The notes under the pieces were generated by a model. The model saw only the letters and a program-made list of their open reading frames with translations, did not search any database and was not told the origin of the DNA. Below are positions 7,048 to 14,931 of a stretch of 64,000 nucleotides of DNA, in pieces; within the stretch, counting starts at the first letter, position 1, and every line of letters starts with the position of its first letter. The DNA is from Maritimibacter sp. DP1N21-5 (GTDB lineage Bacteria > Pseudomonadota > Alphaproteobacteria > Rhodobacterales > Rhodobacteraceae), in NCBI RefSeq assembly GCF_019218295.1, contig NZ_JAHUZF010000006.1, positions 806,001 to 870,000 on the forward strand. Reading direction: 5' to 3'. Position numbers and translations under genes: made by a program.

Positions 7048-8571
7048 TCACTCTTTCTTGTTTATTCCGTTTCTGAACTTGTCGACCAAGATGTTAAGGA
7101 TTGGGTGAGGAACCTTTCCTTCGGGAATATCCTTCGACGGTGTCAGTTTGTCGGCAGGGTTAAAGGCGAGCTGTTCGAGAACAAGTGCAGCAATTTCACT
7201 TTCATAGCCTGCGGCTTGCTTTCTGAATCCTTCGACGGATACAGCCATTGAATACTTGTAAGCATAGTGCTCCCTCAGTCGGAACAGTGACGAGTGACGT
7301 ATGGCTGAGAAGGAGACAAGCCATGCTGCCGGGAGAAGTATAATAAAACGAGCCAAGACCTGCCCCAGATATTGCCAACCACTAATCTCCGCATGCGTGT
7401 CGATTGCTGGCGCGGCACTGGCAAGCTCAGGGTAACGAGCCTGCAAGAAAGGAGCCAGAATTGGAAGGAATACATAGAGCATTAATGGGATCGCAGAGAT
7501 GAAAAGAAAGGCGATGCCCACATAGAAGCTCACACGCGCCCAGAGTAGCTGCCAACCAAGTTTGCGGTGCGCTTCTGAGAAGCTGCTGGCAAGGCCCGCG
7601 ACGGTCGCGCCCTTTAGCATGCTTTCGCTGCTTTCTATCAGCTCCTTTACCGCCTCCTTTTGTCCATCAAATTTGGCAAATAGACTATCCTGCTTCTCTT
7701 TCCCTAGCTCAAAGTCCTTATTTCGGTTTTCAAGTTGCCGGTCGAACGATTTGAACTTCTCCCTATACTCTTCCACCTCATTTTCTAATGATGATGCTTC
7801 GGTGTGAGCAGTTTCAATGGCGGTTTTCTTTTCAGTAGCGTCAGCGAGATATTCACCTATGGTCTTGCGATCCTTGGCGCCCTCATCCCTTGTGCGAATT
7901 GTTTCTTCAGCGGCTTCCTTGGCTTTGCTTGCTTGTGTTTCTGCGGCTGAGACTTGCTGTGAGGCTGCGGCAACTGCCTGCCTCAAAGCCTTATTCTCCT
8001 CATGCAAATTGCGGATTTGTTCACTGGATGACTCAATCAGCGACGACAGAGCATTTGCTGCTGCCTGAAAGCTGTAAGTAGAACGGGTCGGCCTAAGGAC
8101 CGTCAAAACCAAATAGAACGCATCCAGTAGAGTTTCGGTGCTGTCACTGAAATTCTTGAAGTACCCTCTAAAGTCGTGGTTTTGTCCATTCGTCGTTTGG
8201 AGTTGAAAGTTGTCATAGTTGAACAACTGCATGCCGCCGCCACCTTTTATCACCTGGCGGAACTGATTTCCTAATGTGTCTAGGTGCTGTTGGGCTTCGT
8301 CTATTCTTTGCTTGAGCAGGGTTATCCTGTTGGCCGGGACCATCAGGAAGTGTTTAGAGCTTCCAAATTTGTCGGCAATCTCCGCTATAGCCGTGACTCG
8401 ACTGACGCAATCAGCGAATGAAATGTCGGTTCCATGAATCGCCTTTGCAACATCGAAGCTGGGCGATGCGTCCTCGCCGGAGCTGTTGAAGAACCCAAGT
8501 AGTTCGGTTGCCGTCGAGGCTAAGTCTTTTGCGTTAAGGCTAATCTCATCAATCTTTGTCTTACGCATCAC
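7048..8571 (-). CDS. Membrane-anchored coiled-coil protein, AT-rich cargo gene
   Basis: A 507-residue protein. Residues 1-165 form a globular N-terminal part, about 170-315 a long Ala/Glu/Lys-rich coiled coil, about 347-372 and 403-424 two membrane segments, and then a cytoplasmic tail with FRLREHYAYKYSMAVSVEGFRKQA split as LREHYAYKYS and VEGFRKQA. Its base composition is visibly lower in GC than every neighbour, and it is on the opposite strand to the rest of the element, so it was probably acquired separately. Membrane-anchored coiled-coil proteins of this layout are common in defence islands. An anti-phage role is an inference from location and architecture only. Confidence 0.8.
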   Translation of the reverse strand: MMRKTKIDEISLNAKDLASTATELLGFFNSSGEDASPSFDVAKAIHGTDISFADCVSRVTAIAEIADKFGSSKHFLMVPANRITLLKQRIDEAQQHLDTLGNQFRQVIKGGGGMQLFNYDNFQLQTTNGQNHDFRGYFKNFSDSTETLLDAFYLVLTVLRPTRSTYSFQAAANALSSLIESSSEQIRNLHEENKALRQAVAAASQQVSAAETQASKAKEAAEETIRTRDEGAKDRKTIGEYLADATEKKTAIETAHTEASSLENEVEEYREKFKSFDRQLENRNKDFELGKEKQDSLFAKFDGQKEAVKELIESSESMLKGATVAGLASSFSEAHRKLGWQLLWARVSFYVGIAFLFISAIPLMLYVFLPILAPFLQARYPELASAAPAIDTHAEISGWQYLGQVLARFIILLPAAWLVSFSAIRHSSLFRLREHYAYKYSMAVSVEGFRKQAAGYESEIAALVLEQLAFNPADKLTPSKDIPEGKVPHPILNILVDKFRNGINKKE

Positions 8572-8803
8572 TGCTCCACACGTTTTGGGAGACTATACAT
8601 CCGAAACTCCCGTTTCCTAGCGTGATGTTCTTCTGTGCCGACCGCACGAGGTTCGCTGGACCGTTTGATGTGCGGTCAGCCCGTCCACGTGACGAAGATT
8701 TGATGCAAGCAATTGATCGCAAAACAAAATCCTAGCGGACCTATTTGCGAAAGTCCTACGCTGAAACTGCAAGCATAAGTTTCACTCTGTATCCGAGGAC
8801 AAA

Positions 8804-9550
8804 ATGGCAACCGAGATTGACACCCGCGTCTCCATCGACCTTCACCCCGAAACCGTGATGAAGCTGGATGGCGTGGACGCCGACACCGCGCCCTTCATCG
8901 CCCCTGCGGTCGAAGCGTTCGAGGGCGCGTATTCCTACCTTACCAGCATCCACGAGGTGCGCGCGGCGGCGTTTGCCGACCCGACGCTGACTCCGGAAGC
9001 GGCGCTGCTCCGCACCGACGACCATGCGGCGGGCAAGTTGGCCGCTGTGACGCAGCGGTTCGACAACACCATTGCCCGGTTCACCACTACCATCAAATCG
9101 CTGGAAAGCGACCTGTCCGCGTCCGTGAAGGAACTGGCCGGCAAGGCGGTGAGTGGCGAGGTGCGGGCGCACATGAAGGCGAGCAAGGACCGCGTGAAGC
9201 TGATGGAGCAGGCGCTGGCGGAGAAGGACGACGAAGTTTTGTCCGCCGTGCTGGGCGCGCCGCCCATGCTGTCGGGACTGTCGAAGGAACTGCACGCCGT
9301 CTTCCTCCGCGCCTACAATGAGCAGCGCAAACCAGAGGCCAGCAAGCGGCTGAAGGCGCTCACGGCTGCCCGGACGCACCTTGAGAACCGGGGCGGGCTG
9401 ATCCTGCGTGAGATGGAACGGGCGGTCGGCACCGTGCCAATCATCAAGCAGGACAAAGCATGTGTCTCCCGCATCGTCGGAAAGGTCACGCCCCGCGAGG
9501 TGCGTGCCGCGCGCAACGCTTCCGCCGCTGTCTACAAGAAACACGCCTGA
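8804..9550 (+). CDS. Module gene 1, element B copy; unknown function
   Basis: A 248-residue protein, hydrophilic and probably helical, homologous to the element A protein at 19-729 (shared AVLGAPPMLSGL, ILREMERAVG, and an N-terminal LHPETVMKLDG). The two copies are clearly diverged along their length, so this is old divergence and not a recent duplication. It opens the five-gene operon and is divergent from the coiled-coil gene across a 232-bp promoter region. A GAGGAC ribosome site precedes the ATG. No family was recognised. Confidence 0.8.
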   Translation: MATEIDTRVSIDLHPETVMKLDGVDADTAPFIAPAVEAFEGAYSYLTSIHEVRAAAFADPTLTPEAALLRTDDHAAGKLAAVTQRFDNTIARFTTTIKSLESDLSASVKELAGKAVSGEVRAHMKASKDRVKLMEQALAEKDDEVLSAVLGAPPMLSGLSKELHAVFLRAYNEQRKPEASKRLKALTAARTHLENRGGLILREMERAVGTVPIIKQDKACVSRIVGKVTPREVRAARNASAAVYKKHA

Positions 9551-9574
9551 ACCGTCAGAGAGGCACCTTGATTC

Positions 9575-10069
9575 ATGGATCAGCAAAACGATCGGGAGAC
9601 CGAGGTTGAACAGCCTGACTGGCTGAAGAACTACACCCCGGCACCCGGCCCGTTGCGGGGCAACCCAAACTGGCACAAGGGCATGAGAAGCCCGAACCCA
9701 AGCGGCAAGCCTGCTGACTTTGGGGTCGCCCGCACGAAGATCACCAAGCTGCTCTTGGAGAACGCGGGCGGCATTCTGGAGCGTCAGATCGAGAAGGCGT
9801 TGGAGGGCGACAGTGCTGCGGCCCAGCTCATCCTCTCGCGCGTCATCGCTCCGCTCAAGTCCGACAGCGGGCGGGTCAAGTTCGACTTTGACGCTTCGCT
9901 ACCGATCAGCGCTCAGGTCGAGAAGGTGTTGGAGGCTGTGGCCACAGGGAAGGTCAGCCCCGAGGTGGCGCAGCAAATCGTCTCCGCCATTGGCACGTTG
10001 TCGTCGGTGCGGGCGACCGAGGAGTTGGAGCAGAGGATTGTTCAACTCGAAGCCAAGGCGGTGAACTGA
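9575..10069 (+). CDS. Module gene 2, element B copy; DUF5681-like
   Basis: A 164-residue homologue of the element A gene at 758-1192. The DUF5681-like motif GMRSPNPSGKP lies at about residues 36-46, after a longer N-terminus than in element A. The C-terminal half is well conserved (KFDFDASLPISAQVEKVLE, SAIGTLSSVRATEELEQRI). The stop overlaps the next ATG by one base (TGATG). The motif suggests a phage-packaging-associated or DNA-associated protein; the function is not established. Confidence 0.75.
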   Translation: MDQQNDRETEVEQPDWLKNYTPAPGPLRGNPNWHKGMRSPNPSGKPADFGVARTKITKLLLENAGGILERQIEKALEGDSAAAQLILSRVIAPLKSDSGRVKFDFDASLPISAQVEKVLEAVATGKVSPEVAQQIVSAIGTLSSVRATEELEQRIVQLEAKAVN

Positions 10070-10314
10070 TGAGTGTCGTTCATACAACGCGCAACATGGT
10101 GGCAGCCTACGAGATTCTTGCGGGCGACACGCATGTCGAAACATGGATTCACGGTTCGGAGGGACGCTACCTACTGCTCGTGCAGCCCATCGCCAACTAC
10201 CAGAAGGCGGTGGCGTGGGCGACCAGCATGGCGGACCAGATGGCGCATCATATCGAGATCATGCCTATCTCAGCCGATGAGTATCAGCAGCGGTATGGAG
10301 GGCGGGCGCAGTGA
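10069..10314 (+). CDS. Module gene 3, element B copy; unknown function
   Basis: An 81-residue protein homologous to the first part of the element A protein at 1189-1545, with the shared core VQPIANYQKAVAWATSMAD and an upstream HGSEG. It lacks the C-terminal extension of the element A copy. It overlaps its neighbours by 1 and 4 bp, which indicates translational coupling. The function is unknown. Confidence 0.7.
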   Translation: MSVVHTTRNMVAAYEILAGDTHVETWIHGSEGRYLLLVQPIANYQKAVAWATSMADQMAHHIEIMPISADEYQQRYGGRAQ

Positions 10315-10607
10315 GACGGACCCCATCGGAATTACCCTATACGGGCCGCTCGTGGGTGGATGAACCGCAACGGGTGCAGACTTATGACCACGACAACTAC
10401 CGCAACCTCACCTTCCATGCAGGGCGATACTTCCGCGACGAAAGCACCATCCGCGACCCCGACTATTCGGCGAAGGCGGACGACTTGAAGGCGATACGCG
10501 AGCGGAGCGCAGAGGAAGCAGAAGATCGGCAAGCCCGCAAAGACGCGAACTTCGCCCGCGCCTTGGAGTTGGGCGCCGCGCTGAAAGTGCTGCGGGGCGA
10601 GGCATGA
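10311..10607 (+). CDS. Module gene 4, element B copy; unknown function
   Basis: A 98-residue charged protein homologous to 1542-1817. It has YDHDNYRN near residue 25, FHAGRYFRDES, and a C-terminal helix ALELGAALKVLRGEA. It overlaps the preceding and following genes by 4 bp each. No domain was recognised. Conservation across the two elements supports a real gene. Confidence 0.68.
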   Translation: MRRTPSELPYTGRSWVDEPQRVQTYDHDNYRNLTFHAGRYFRDESTIRDPDYSAKADDLKAIRERSAEEAEDRQARKDANFARALELGAALKVLRGEA

Positions 10608-10813
10608 GCGTCCGGGGTCTCCTTGGCCGGGTTCGGCGTCTGGAAGAGGCACGGCTACCGCGACCCTCGCCATTCGTCCGCCTGTTCGGTTCATTCGCCA
10701 CCTTCGAGGCGAAGTGCCTTGAGGAAATAGCGGCGGGCAAGCTGGCGAAGGACTTTCCCATCGACGCGCTGGCGCAATGGGAAACTGACGGAACGTGGCA
10801 GGCGGGACGGTAA
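10604..10813 (+). CDS. Module gene 5, element B copy; small unknown protein
   Basis: A 69-residue protein homologous to 1822-2022: LLGRVRRLEEARL, FGSFATFEAK, EIAAGKLAKDFP, then LAQWETDG. It is the last gene of the operon and overlaps gene 4 by 4 bp. A hairpin terminator follows at 10959. The function is unknown. Confidence 0.65.
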   Translation: MSVRGLLGRVRRLEEARLPRPSPFVRLFGSFATFEAKCLEEIAAGKLAKDFPIDALAQWETDGTWQAGR

Positions 10814-10958
10814 GGGACGGACAAGGTCAATATGCCCGCGTGATTGGAGTGGCGTCACGCGGTGCAGGCTCGCCACCTGCACGAGCTTTAGGAAACCGAC
10901 GCTCGCTAAACCATCGGGACCAGCTAGGGCGGGTCATCTCCTTGCCAGCGACCTAGCA

Positions 10959-10990
10959 AGCGGCTCGGGACATGCGTCCGGGCCGCTTTT
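10959..10990 (+). terminator. Terminator of element B operon
   Basis: GC-rich stem 10959-10971 with 10976-10987 (one bulged base) and a 4-nt loop, followed by a short T run. It is similar to the terminator after the homologous operon at 2545-2579. Confidence 0.65.
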
Positions 10991-11232
10991 CGTAAGCTCC
11001 TATCATCATTGAAGTATATCACGTCACGTGGCAGAGATGGTTTGCGGTGCAGCAAATTCTGCCCGTGGGGCGTGGAATCCCCTCGATGCGTAGCTCGGTC
11101 GAATTTTCGGCCGGGTGACCGTCGCGTATGTCCAGGCGCACGCTAAAGGCGGCGGTGCCTCGGGCTACGCACGAGGATTCCAACACCCGGCTTTGATCCG
11201 GGCAGCCTCTCAGATGCAGGGAGGTTGCGCCG
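10991..11232. other. Intergenic stretch, no gene seen
   Basis: Between the operon terminator and the nuclease-like gene (the gene-free part runs 10814-11232 including the terminator). It contains short inverted repeats but no coding frame I can support. A GGGAGG ribosome site for the next gene sits just before 11233. Confidence 0.45.
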
Positions 11233-11652
11233 ATGGCTGCTCAAAGCTCACCGCCGATAAGGCACCAGATAACCGGCAACTCCGGGCTGAACTATGCAGC
11301 ATGGCAGCTATCGCGGCGTGGTTGGCACGTCATGCCGACAATACGCAACGCACGGGGTTCCGACCTAATCATCACAGATGCCGATGAAACCGTGTTCTAC
11401 GGCGTTCAGTCCAAGGCCTTGAGTAAACGCTATGCTGTGCCCCTCGGTCGGAAGATCGAGGAGCTACGCTCGGAGTGGTGGGTGATCACAATTCACGCCA
11501 ATTCCGACAAGCCGACTTGCTTTGTCATGCGGAACTCTGAGGTGAGAGCGCTCGCGCAGCAAGACAAGAAGGGTGGCGCGTATTGGCTGGAGCCGACAGC
11601 ATATGACCGCGACGAGTTTCGTGAGGCATGGGATCGTCTTGATGCCAAGTAG
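11233..11652 (+). CDS. PD-(D/E)XK nuclease-like cargo protein
   Basis: A 139-residue protein with a pattern typical of small PD-(D/E)XK-fold nucleases: a short N-terminal helix (NYAAWQLSRRGW), then GSDLII with the acidic residue, then a strand FYGVQSKA giving a Q-x-K variant of the E-x-K motif. A following strand (WWVITIHA) and helix fit the fold. Similar stand-alone proteins occur in restriction or resolvase contexts. It sits in the same slot, just inside the right att site, where element A has an unrelated zinc-ribbon gene. The nuclease assignment is moderate and the target is unknown. Confidence 0.6.
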   Translation: MAAQSSPPIRHQITGNSGLNYAAWQLSRRGWHVMPTIRNARGSDLIITDADETVFYGVQSKALSKRYAVPLGRKIEELRSEWWVITIHANSDKPTCFVMRNSEVRALAQQDKKGGAYWLEPTAYDRDEFREAWDRLDAK

Positions 11653-11706
11653 GCGGTTTGCGTTCTGATTCAGCAGCTTACACACCAGCCAGATCTACTG
11701 GCAGGT

Positions 11707-11724
11707 CTTACGCAAAACTTACGC
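11707..11724. repeat. Candidate integrase arm-type sites, right end
   Basis: CTTACGC occurs at 11707-11713 and 11718-11724, 11 bp apart, matching the pair at 2870 and 2881. It lies about 65 bp inside the right core site. Confidence 0.55.
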
Positions 11725-11788
11725 AGGATTCATGAACTACTAAGACCGCCAGTGACGGTCTCAGTATGTAGCTGTTTTTATTGGGATT

Positions 11789-11835
11789 TTTGGCTCCGGC
11801 GGTAGGGATCGAACCTACGACCAATTGATTAACAG
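11789..11835. repeat. Right attachment site within tRNA-Asn
   Basis: Forty-seven bases identical to 2690-2736. The repeat covers the tRNA from the anticodon loop to beyond the encoded CCA, and the sequences diverge immediately outside it. Confidence 0.9.
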
Positions 11836-11865
11836 TCAACTGCTCTACCGCTGAGCTACGCCGGA
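11791..11865 (-). tRNA. tRNA-Asn (GTT)
   Basis: A 75-nt cloverleaf including encoded CCA. The acceptor stem TCCGGCG pairs with CGCCGGA, the D arm begins GCTCAGC, the anticodon loop is CTGTTAA with GTT, and the T arm is GTAGGTTCGATCCCTAC. It is intact and is the integration target of the adjacent elements. Confidence 0.96.
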
Positions 11866-11946
11866 ACACGAGGGGCGATATAGCAATGCGATTCCGGGGG
11901 GGCAAGGGGGAAATTCACATTTTGCTACGGGCGGTAGCGATGCCGG

Positions 11947-12870
11947 TCAGGTCGGGTTCGTGCGGGGTTTCAGGTGGAACGCGGCGTTCGTTGTCAGCTT
12001 GGGCGTGGCGGTGATCCGGCCGTGACTTGCGAGGTCGATGAGGTGGGCGAAGACGTTGCGCTCCGCGGCGGGGAGGAGCTCGGGCGGGGTGTCGGTGTAG
12101 ACGGCGCGGGTGATCTCGGGTAGGGTCTCGGAATGTTCGAGCGCGGCGAGAATGGCGCCCTCGCGAGCGAGGCGGTGGTCGATGAGCCAGTCCAGTCTGT
12201 CCCGGGGCGCCGTGATCGCGGGCCCGTGGGCCGGATAGTGAATACGGTCAAGCCGCGCGGCGAGCTTTCGGCAACTCTCCATGAAGGCCGTCAGGTCGCC
12301 GTCGGGCGGGGAGACGAGGGAGGAGGCCCAGGCCATGACATGGTCGCCCACGAAGACCGCGTCGCCCATCGCGAAACTCAGGTGGTTTGAGAGATGTCCG
12401 GGGGTCCATATCGCCTCGACCCGCACGCCGTCGAGGTCGAGCCGGTCGCCGTCGGCGATGATCTCGTCGGGAAAGAACTCCCAGTCGATGCCTTCGCCGC
12501 CCGACGTCATGCCCTGCGCGACGAGGTGAGCCATGACCTCGCTGCGGCCGGCCTCGGCCGGGCCGAAGGCATAGACGTCGGCGCCGGTGGCGTCCGACAG
12601 GGGCCGGGCGAGGGGGCTGTGGTCCACATGGGCATGTGTCACGAGGATATGGGCCACCCTTTCGCCCGGTTGGAGCCCGGCGAGAAGGGCCTGCGCATGG
12701 CTTTCGACCATCGGACCCGGGTCGATCACCGTCACGTTGCCTTCGCCCAGCACGAAGGTGTTCGTGCCCCAATAGGTCATGGGCGAGGGGTTCGGCGCGA
12801 TGATCCGGCGGATGCCGGGTTCGAGCTCTTCGAGGATGCCGTGCGGCGGCATGTCGTGGGGGATGTCCAT
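11947..12870 (-). CDS. Metallo-beta-lactamase-fold hydrolase
   Basis: A protein of about 307 residues with the zinc-binding signature THAHVDHSP (T-H-x-H-x-D-H), a downstream TPGHLSNHLSF histidine, and GDHVMAW with the bridging aspartate. The C-terminal region (LPEITRAVYTDTPPELLPAAERNVFAHLIDL) fits the winged-helix extension of the LACTB2-like subgroup. It is probably a cytoplasmic hydrolase or nuclease-like enzyme; the substrate is unknown. I chose the internal ATG at 12870 because family members begin near here; the frame stays open upstream to 12957. Confidence 0.82.
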   Translation of the reverse strand: MDIPHDMPPHGILEELEPGIRRIIAPNPSPMTYWGTNTFVLGEGNVTVIDPGPMVESHAQALLAGLQPGERVAHILVTHAHVDHSPLARPLSDATGADVYAFGPAEAGRSEVMAHLVAQGMTSGGEGIDWEFFPDEIIADGDRLDLDGVRVEAIWTPGHLSNHLSFAMGDAVFVGDHVMAWASSLVSPPDGDLTAFMESCRKLAARLDRIHYPAHGPAITAPRDRLDWLIDHRLAREGAILAALEHSETLPEITRAVYTDTPPELLPAAERNVFAHLIDLASHGRITATPKLTTNAAFHLKPRTNPT

Positions 12871-12988
12871 GGGCGGATGGAAGACCGACGGCCCGGGATT
12901 GGCAAGCCTCTTCGTCTGAAAAACAGCCTGATGCCAGTCTCCTGGCCGCGCGAACACCGGGGCCGATGCCCAAGGTCCGGGAGCGGTC

Positions 12989-13064
12989 TGGTAGGCCCGG
13001 AGGGACTTGAACCCCCAACCAAGGCGTTATGAGCGCCCTGCTCTAACCATTGAGCTACAGGCCC
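12989..13064 (-). tRNA. tRNA with CAT anticodon, probably tRNA-Ile2
   Basis: A 76-nt cloverleaf with encoded CCA and anticodon loop CTCATAA. The body (GGTTAGAGCAG in the D arm region, CTTGGTTG in the variable region) resembles bacterial tRNA-Ile(CAT), whose wobble C is converted to lysidine, more than elongator tRNA-Met. It could be annotated as tRNA-Met by anticodon alone. Confidence 0.85.
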
Positions 13065-13234
13065 ACCATGGGCGCGATCCCGCGGGGGCGCCGTGGCGAT
13101 GTGAGTATCCAGAGGCGCGCGAGGGGTCAAGCGTCTGGCGCCCGCACGTAGCACTTGCCGATGCCTCGCGTGCAAGTGGCGTTGCCTTTGGCGGCGTCAA
13201 GGGGTAGGCGAGGGTCAATCAAATGGGGGCTGCC

Positions 13235-14281
13235 ATGACCGATACGAAAACCTCGATCACCTATGCCGATGCGGGCGTCGATATCGACGCGGGCAATGCG
13301 CTTGTCGACCGGATCAAGCCGGCGGCGAAGCGGACCAATCGGCCGGGCGTCATGTCGGGTCTCGGCGGCTTCGGGGCGCTCTTCGATCTCAAGGGTGCGG
13401 GTTACAAGGACCCGGTGCTGGTGGCGGCGACGGATGGCGTGGGCACCAAGCTGCGGATCGCGATCGACACCGGTAACGTGGACACGATCGGGATCGACCT
13501 CGTCGCGATGTGCGTGAACGACCTGGTCTGTCAGGGCGCGGAGCCTTTGTTCTTCCTCGACTATTTCGCCACCGGCAAGCTTGCGGTGGACGACGCGGCC
13601 CGGATCATCGAAGGCATCGCCGAGGGCTGTGCCCAGTCGCGCTGCGCGCTGATCGGAGGCGAGACCGCCGAGATGCCGGGGATGTATCAAGACGGCGATT
13701 TCGACCTTGCGGGTTTCGCCGTCGGCGCGATGGAGCGGGGTAGCGATCTTCCCCAGGGCGTGGCCGAGGGCGACGTGTTGCTAGGACTTGCCTCGAACGG
13801 CGTGCATTCCAACGGCTATTCGCTGGTGCGCAAGCTGGTCGAGGTATCGGGGCTGGGCTGGGATGCCGATTGTCCCTTTGGCGAGGGCACGCTTGGCGAG
13901 GCGCTCCTGGCGCCGACGCGGCTCTACGTGACGCAAGTGCTGGAGGCGATCCGGCAGGGAGGCGTCCATGCGCTGGCCCATATCACCGGCGGCGGGCTGA
14001 CCGAGAACCTGCCGCGCGTGTTCCCCGAGGGTCTTCAGGCGCTCGTTGATCTCGACGCCTGGACGCTGCCGCCGGTCTTCAAGTGGCTGGCCGAGACCGG
14101 CGCCATGGAAGAGCGCGAAATGCTCAAGACCTTCAACTGCGGCATCGGGATGGTGCTGGTCGTCGATCCGGCGCAGGCGGGTGCGGTGAAATCCACGCTC
14201 GAGGCGGCGGGCGAGACGGTCTACCAGATCGGGCGCATGAACGCGGGCGAGGGCGTGGGCTACCTCGGATCGCTCCTGTGA
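13235..14281 (+). CDS. purM: Phosphoribosylformylglycinamidine cyclo-ligase (AIR synthetase)
   Basis: A 348-residue cytoplasmic enzyme of de novo purine synthesis that converts FGAM to AIR with ATP. The family signatures are clear: [12 protein letters not shown] at the start, [37 protein letters not shown] and HITGGGL. The start at 13235 is preferred over the in-frame ATG at 13223 because homologues begin with MTDTK-like residues. Its stop overlaps the GTG start of purN (GTGA), so the two are cotranscribed and translationally coupled. Confidence 0.96.
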   Translation: MTDTKTSITYADAGVDIDAGNALVDRIKPAAKRTNRPGVMSGLGGFGALFDLKGAGYKDPVLVAATDGVGTKLRIAIDTGNVDTIGIDLVAMCVNDLVCQGAEPLFFLDYFATGKLAVDDAARIIEGIAEGCAQSRCALIGGETAEMPGMYQDGDFDLAGFAVGAMERGSDLPQGVAEGDVLLGLASNGVHSNGYSLVRKLVEVSGLGWDADCPFGEGTLGEALLAPTRLYVTQVLEAIRQGGVHALAHITGGGLTENLPRVFPEGLQALVDLDAWTLPPVFKWLAETGAMEEREMLKTFNCGIGMVLVVDPAQAGAVKSTLEAAGETVYQIGRMNAGEGVGYLGSLL

Positions 14282-14898
14282 AGCGCGTCGCGATCCTGAT
14301 TTCCGGGTCGGGATCCAACATGGTGGCGCTCGCCGAGCATATGCTGGCGGGCACGGTGGCGCGTCCGGTGCTGGTCCTGTCCAACGTGCCGGGGGCCGGG
14401 GGGCTCGCCAAGGCCGAGGCGCTGGGGATACCCACGGCGGTCGTGGATCACCGCGACTTCGCCGGGGACCGCGCGGCCTTCGAGGCGGCCCTGATCAACA
14501 CGGTCGACCATTCCGCGCCGGATGCGATCTGCCTCGCCGGCTTCATGCGCATTCTCACGCCGAAGTTCATCGGACACTACGAAGGACGGATGCTCAACAT
14601 CCATCCCTCGCTTCTTCCAAAATACAAAGGTCTTCACACCCACGACCGCGCCATCGAGGCGGGCGATGCCGAGGCCGGCTGTTCGGTGCACGAGGTGACG
14701 GCGGATCTCGACGGGGGGCCGGTTCTGGGTCAGGCGCGGGTGCCGGTGCTTGCGAAAGACGGGCCCGAGGATCTGGCGGCACGGGTGCTGCCGATGGAGC
14801 ACAGGCTTTATCCCATGGTTCTGGAGCGGTTTCTGGCGGGAGACAGGTCGCGGATCGACCTGTCGTCGTCTCTTTCAATCAACGACGTTTCGCCGTAA
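14278..14898 (+). CDS. purN: Phosphoribosylglycinamide formyltransferase 1
   Basis: A 206-residue enzyme that transfers a formyl group from 10-formyl-THF to GAR in purine synthesis. Motifs: LISGSGSNM (phosphate binding), LAGFMRIL, the [12 protein letters not shown] segment with the catalytic Asn-His, and [13 protein letters not shown]. It starts with GTG at 14278, overlapping the purM stop by 4 bp. The length is normal for the family. Confidence 0.95.
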   Translation: MKRVAILISGSGSNMVALAEHMLAGTVARPVLVLSNVPGAGGLAKAEALGIPTAVVDHRDFAGDRAAFEAALINTVDHSAPDAICLAGFMRILTPKFIGHYEGRMLNIHPSLLPKYKGLHTHDRAIEAGDAEAGCSVHEVTADLDGGPVLGQARVPVLAKDGPEDLAARVLPMEHRLYPMVLERFLAGDRSRIDLSSSLSINDVSP

Positions 14899-14931
14899 AC
14901 GGGACGGCGACGTGCAAAAAAGAACATCCGA

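Larger units (their letters stand above)
2690..11835. mobile_element. Complete integrated element B at tRNA-Asn (satellite-like)
   Basis: The element is bounded by two identical 47-bp repeats (2690-2736 and 11789-11835) that match the 3' part of tRNA-Asn. Order inside: tyrosine integrase, AlpA-like regulator, DUF3987-like replication protein, iteron region, a minus-strand AT-rich membrane coiled-coil gene, a five-gene plus-strand operon, terminator, nuclease-like gene. No capsid, tail or portal gene was recognised. The size (about 9.1 kb) and gene set fit a phage-satellite-type or small integrative element. That class is inferred; the boundaries are read directly from the sequence. Confidence 0.82.

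Noticed and set aside
11115..11387. A 90-codon frame overlapping the nuclease-like gene
   Set aside because: It is out of frame with the nuclease-like protein, has no ribosome site, and no recognisable features.
13223..13234. An upstream start for purM
   Set aside because: The ATG at 13223 adds only four residues that are not usual in the family; 13235 fits homologues better.
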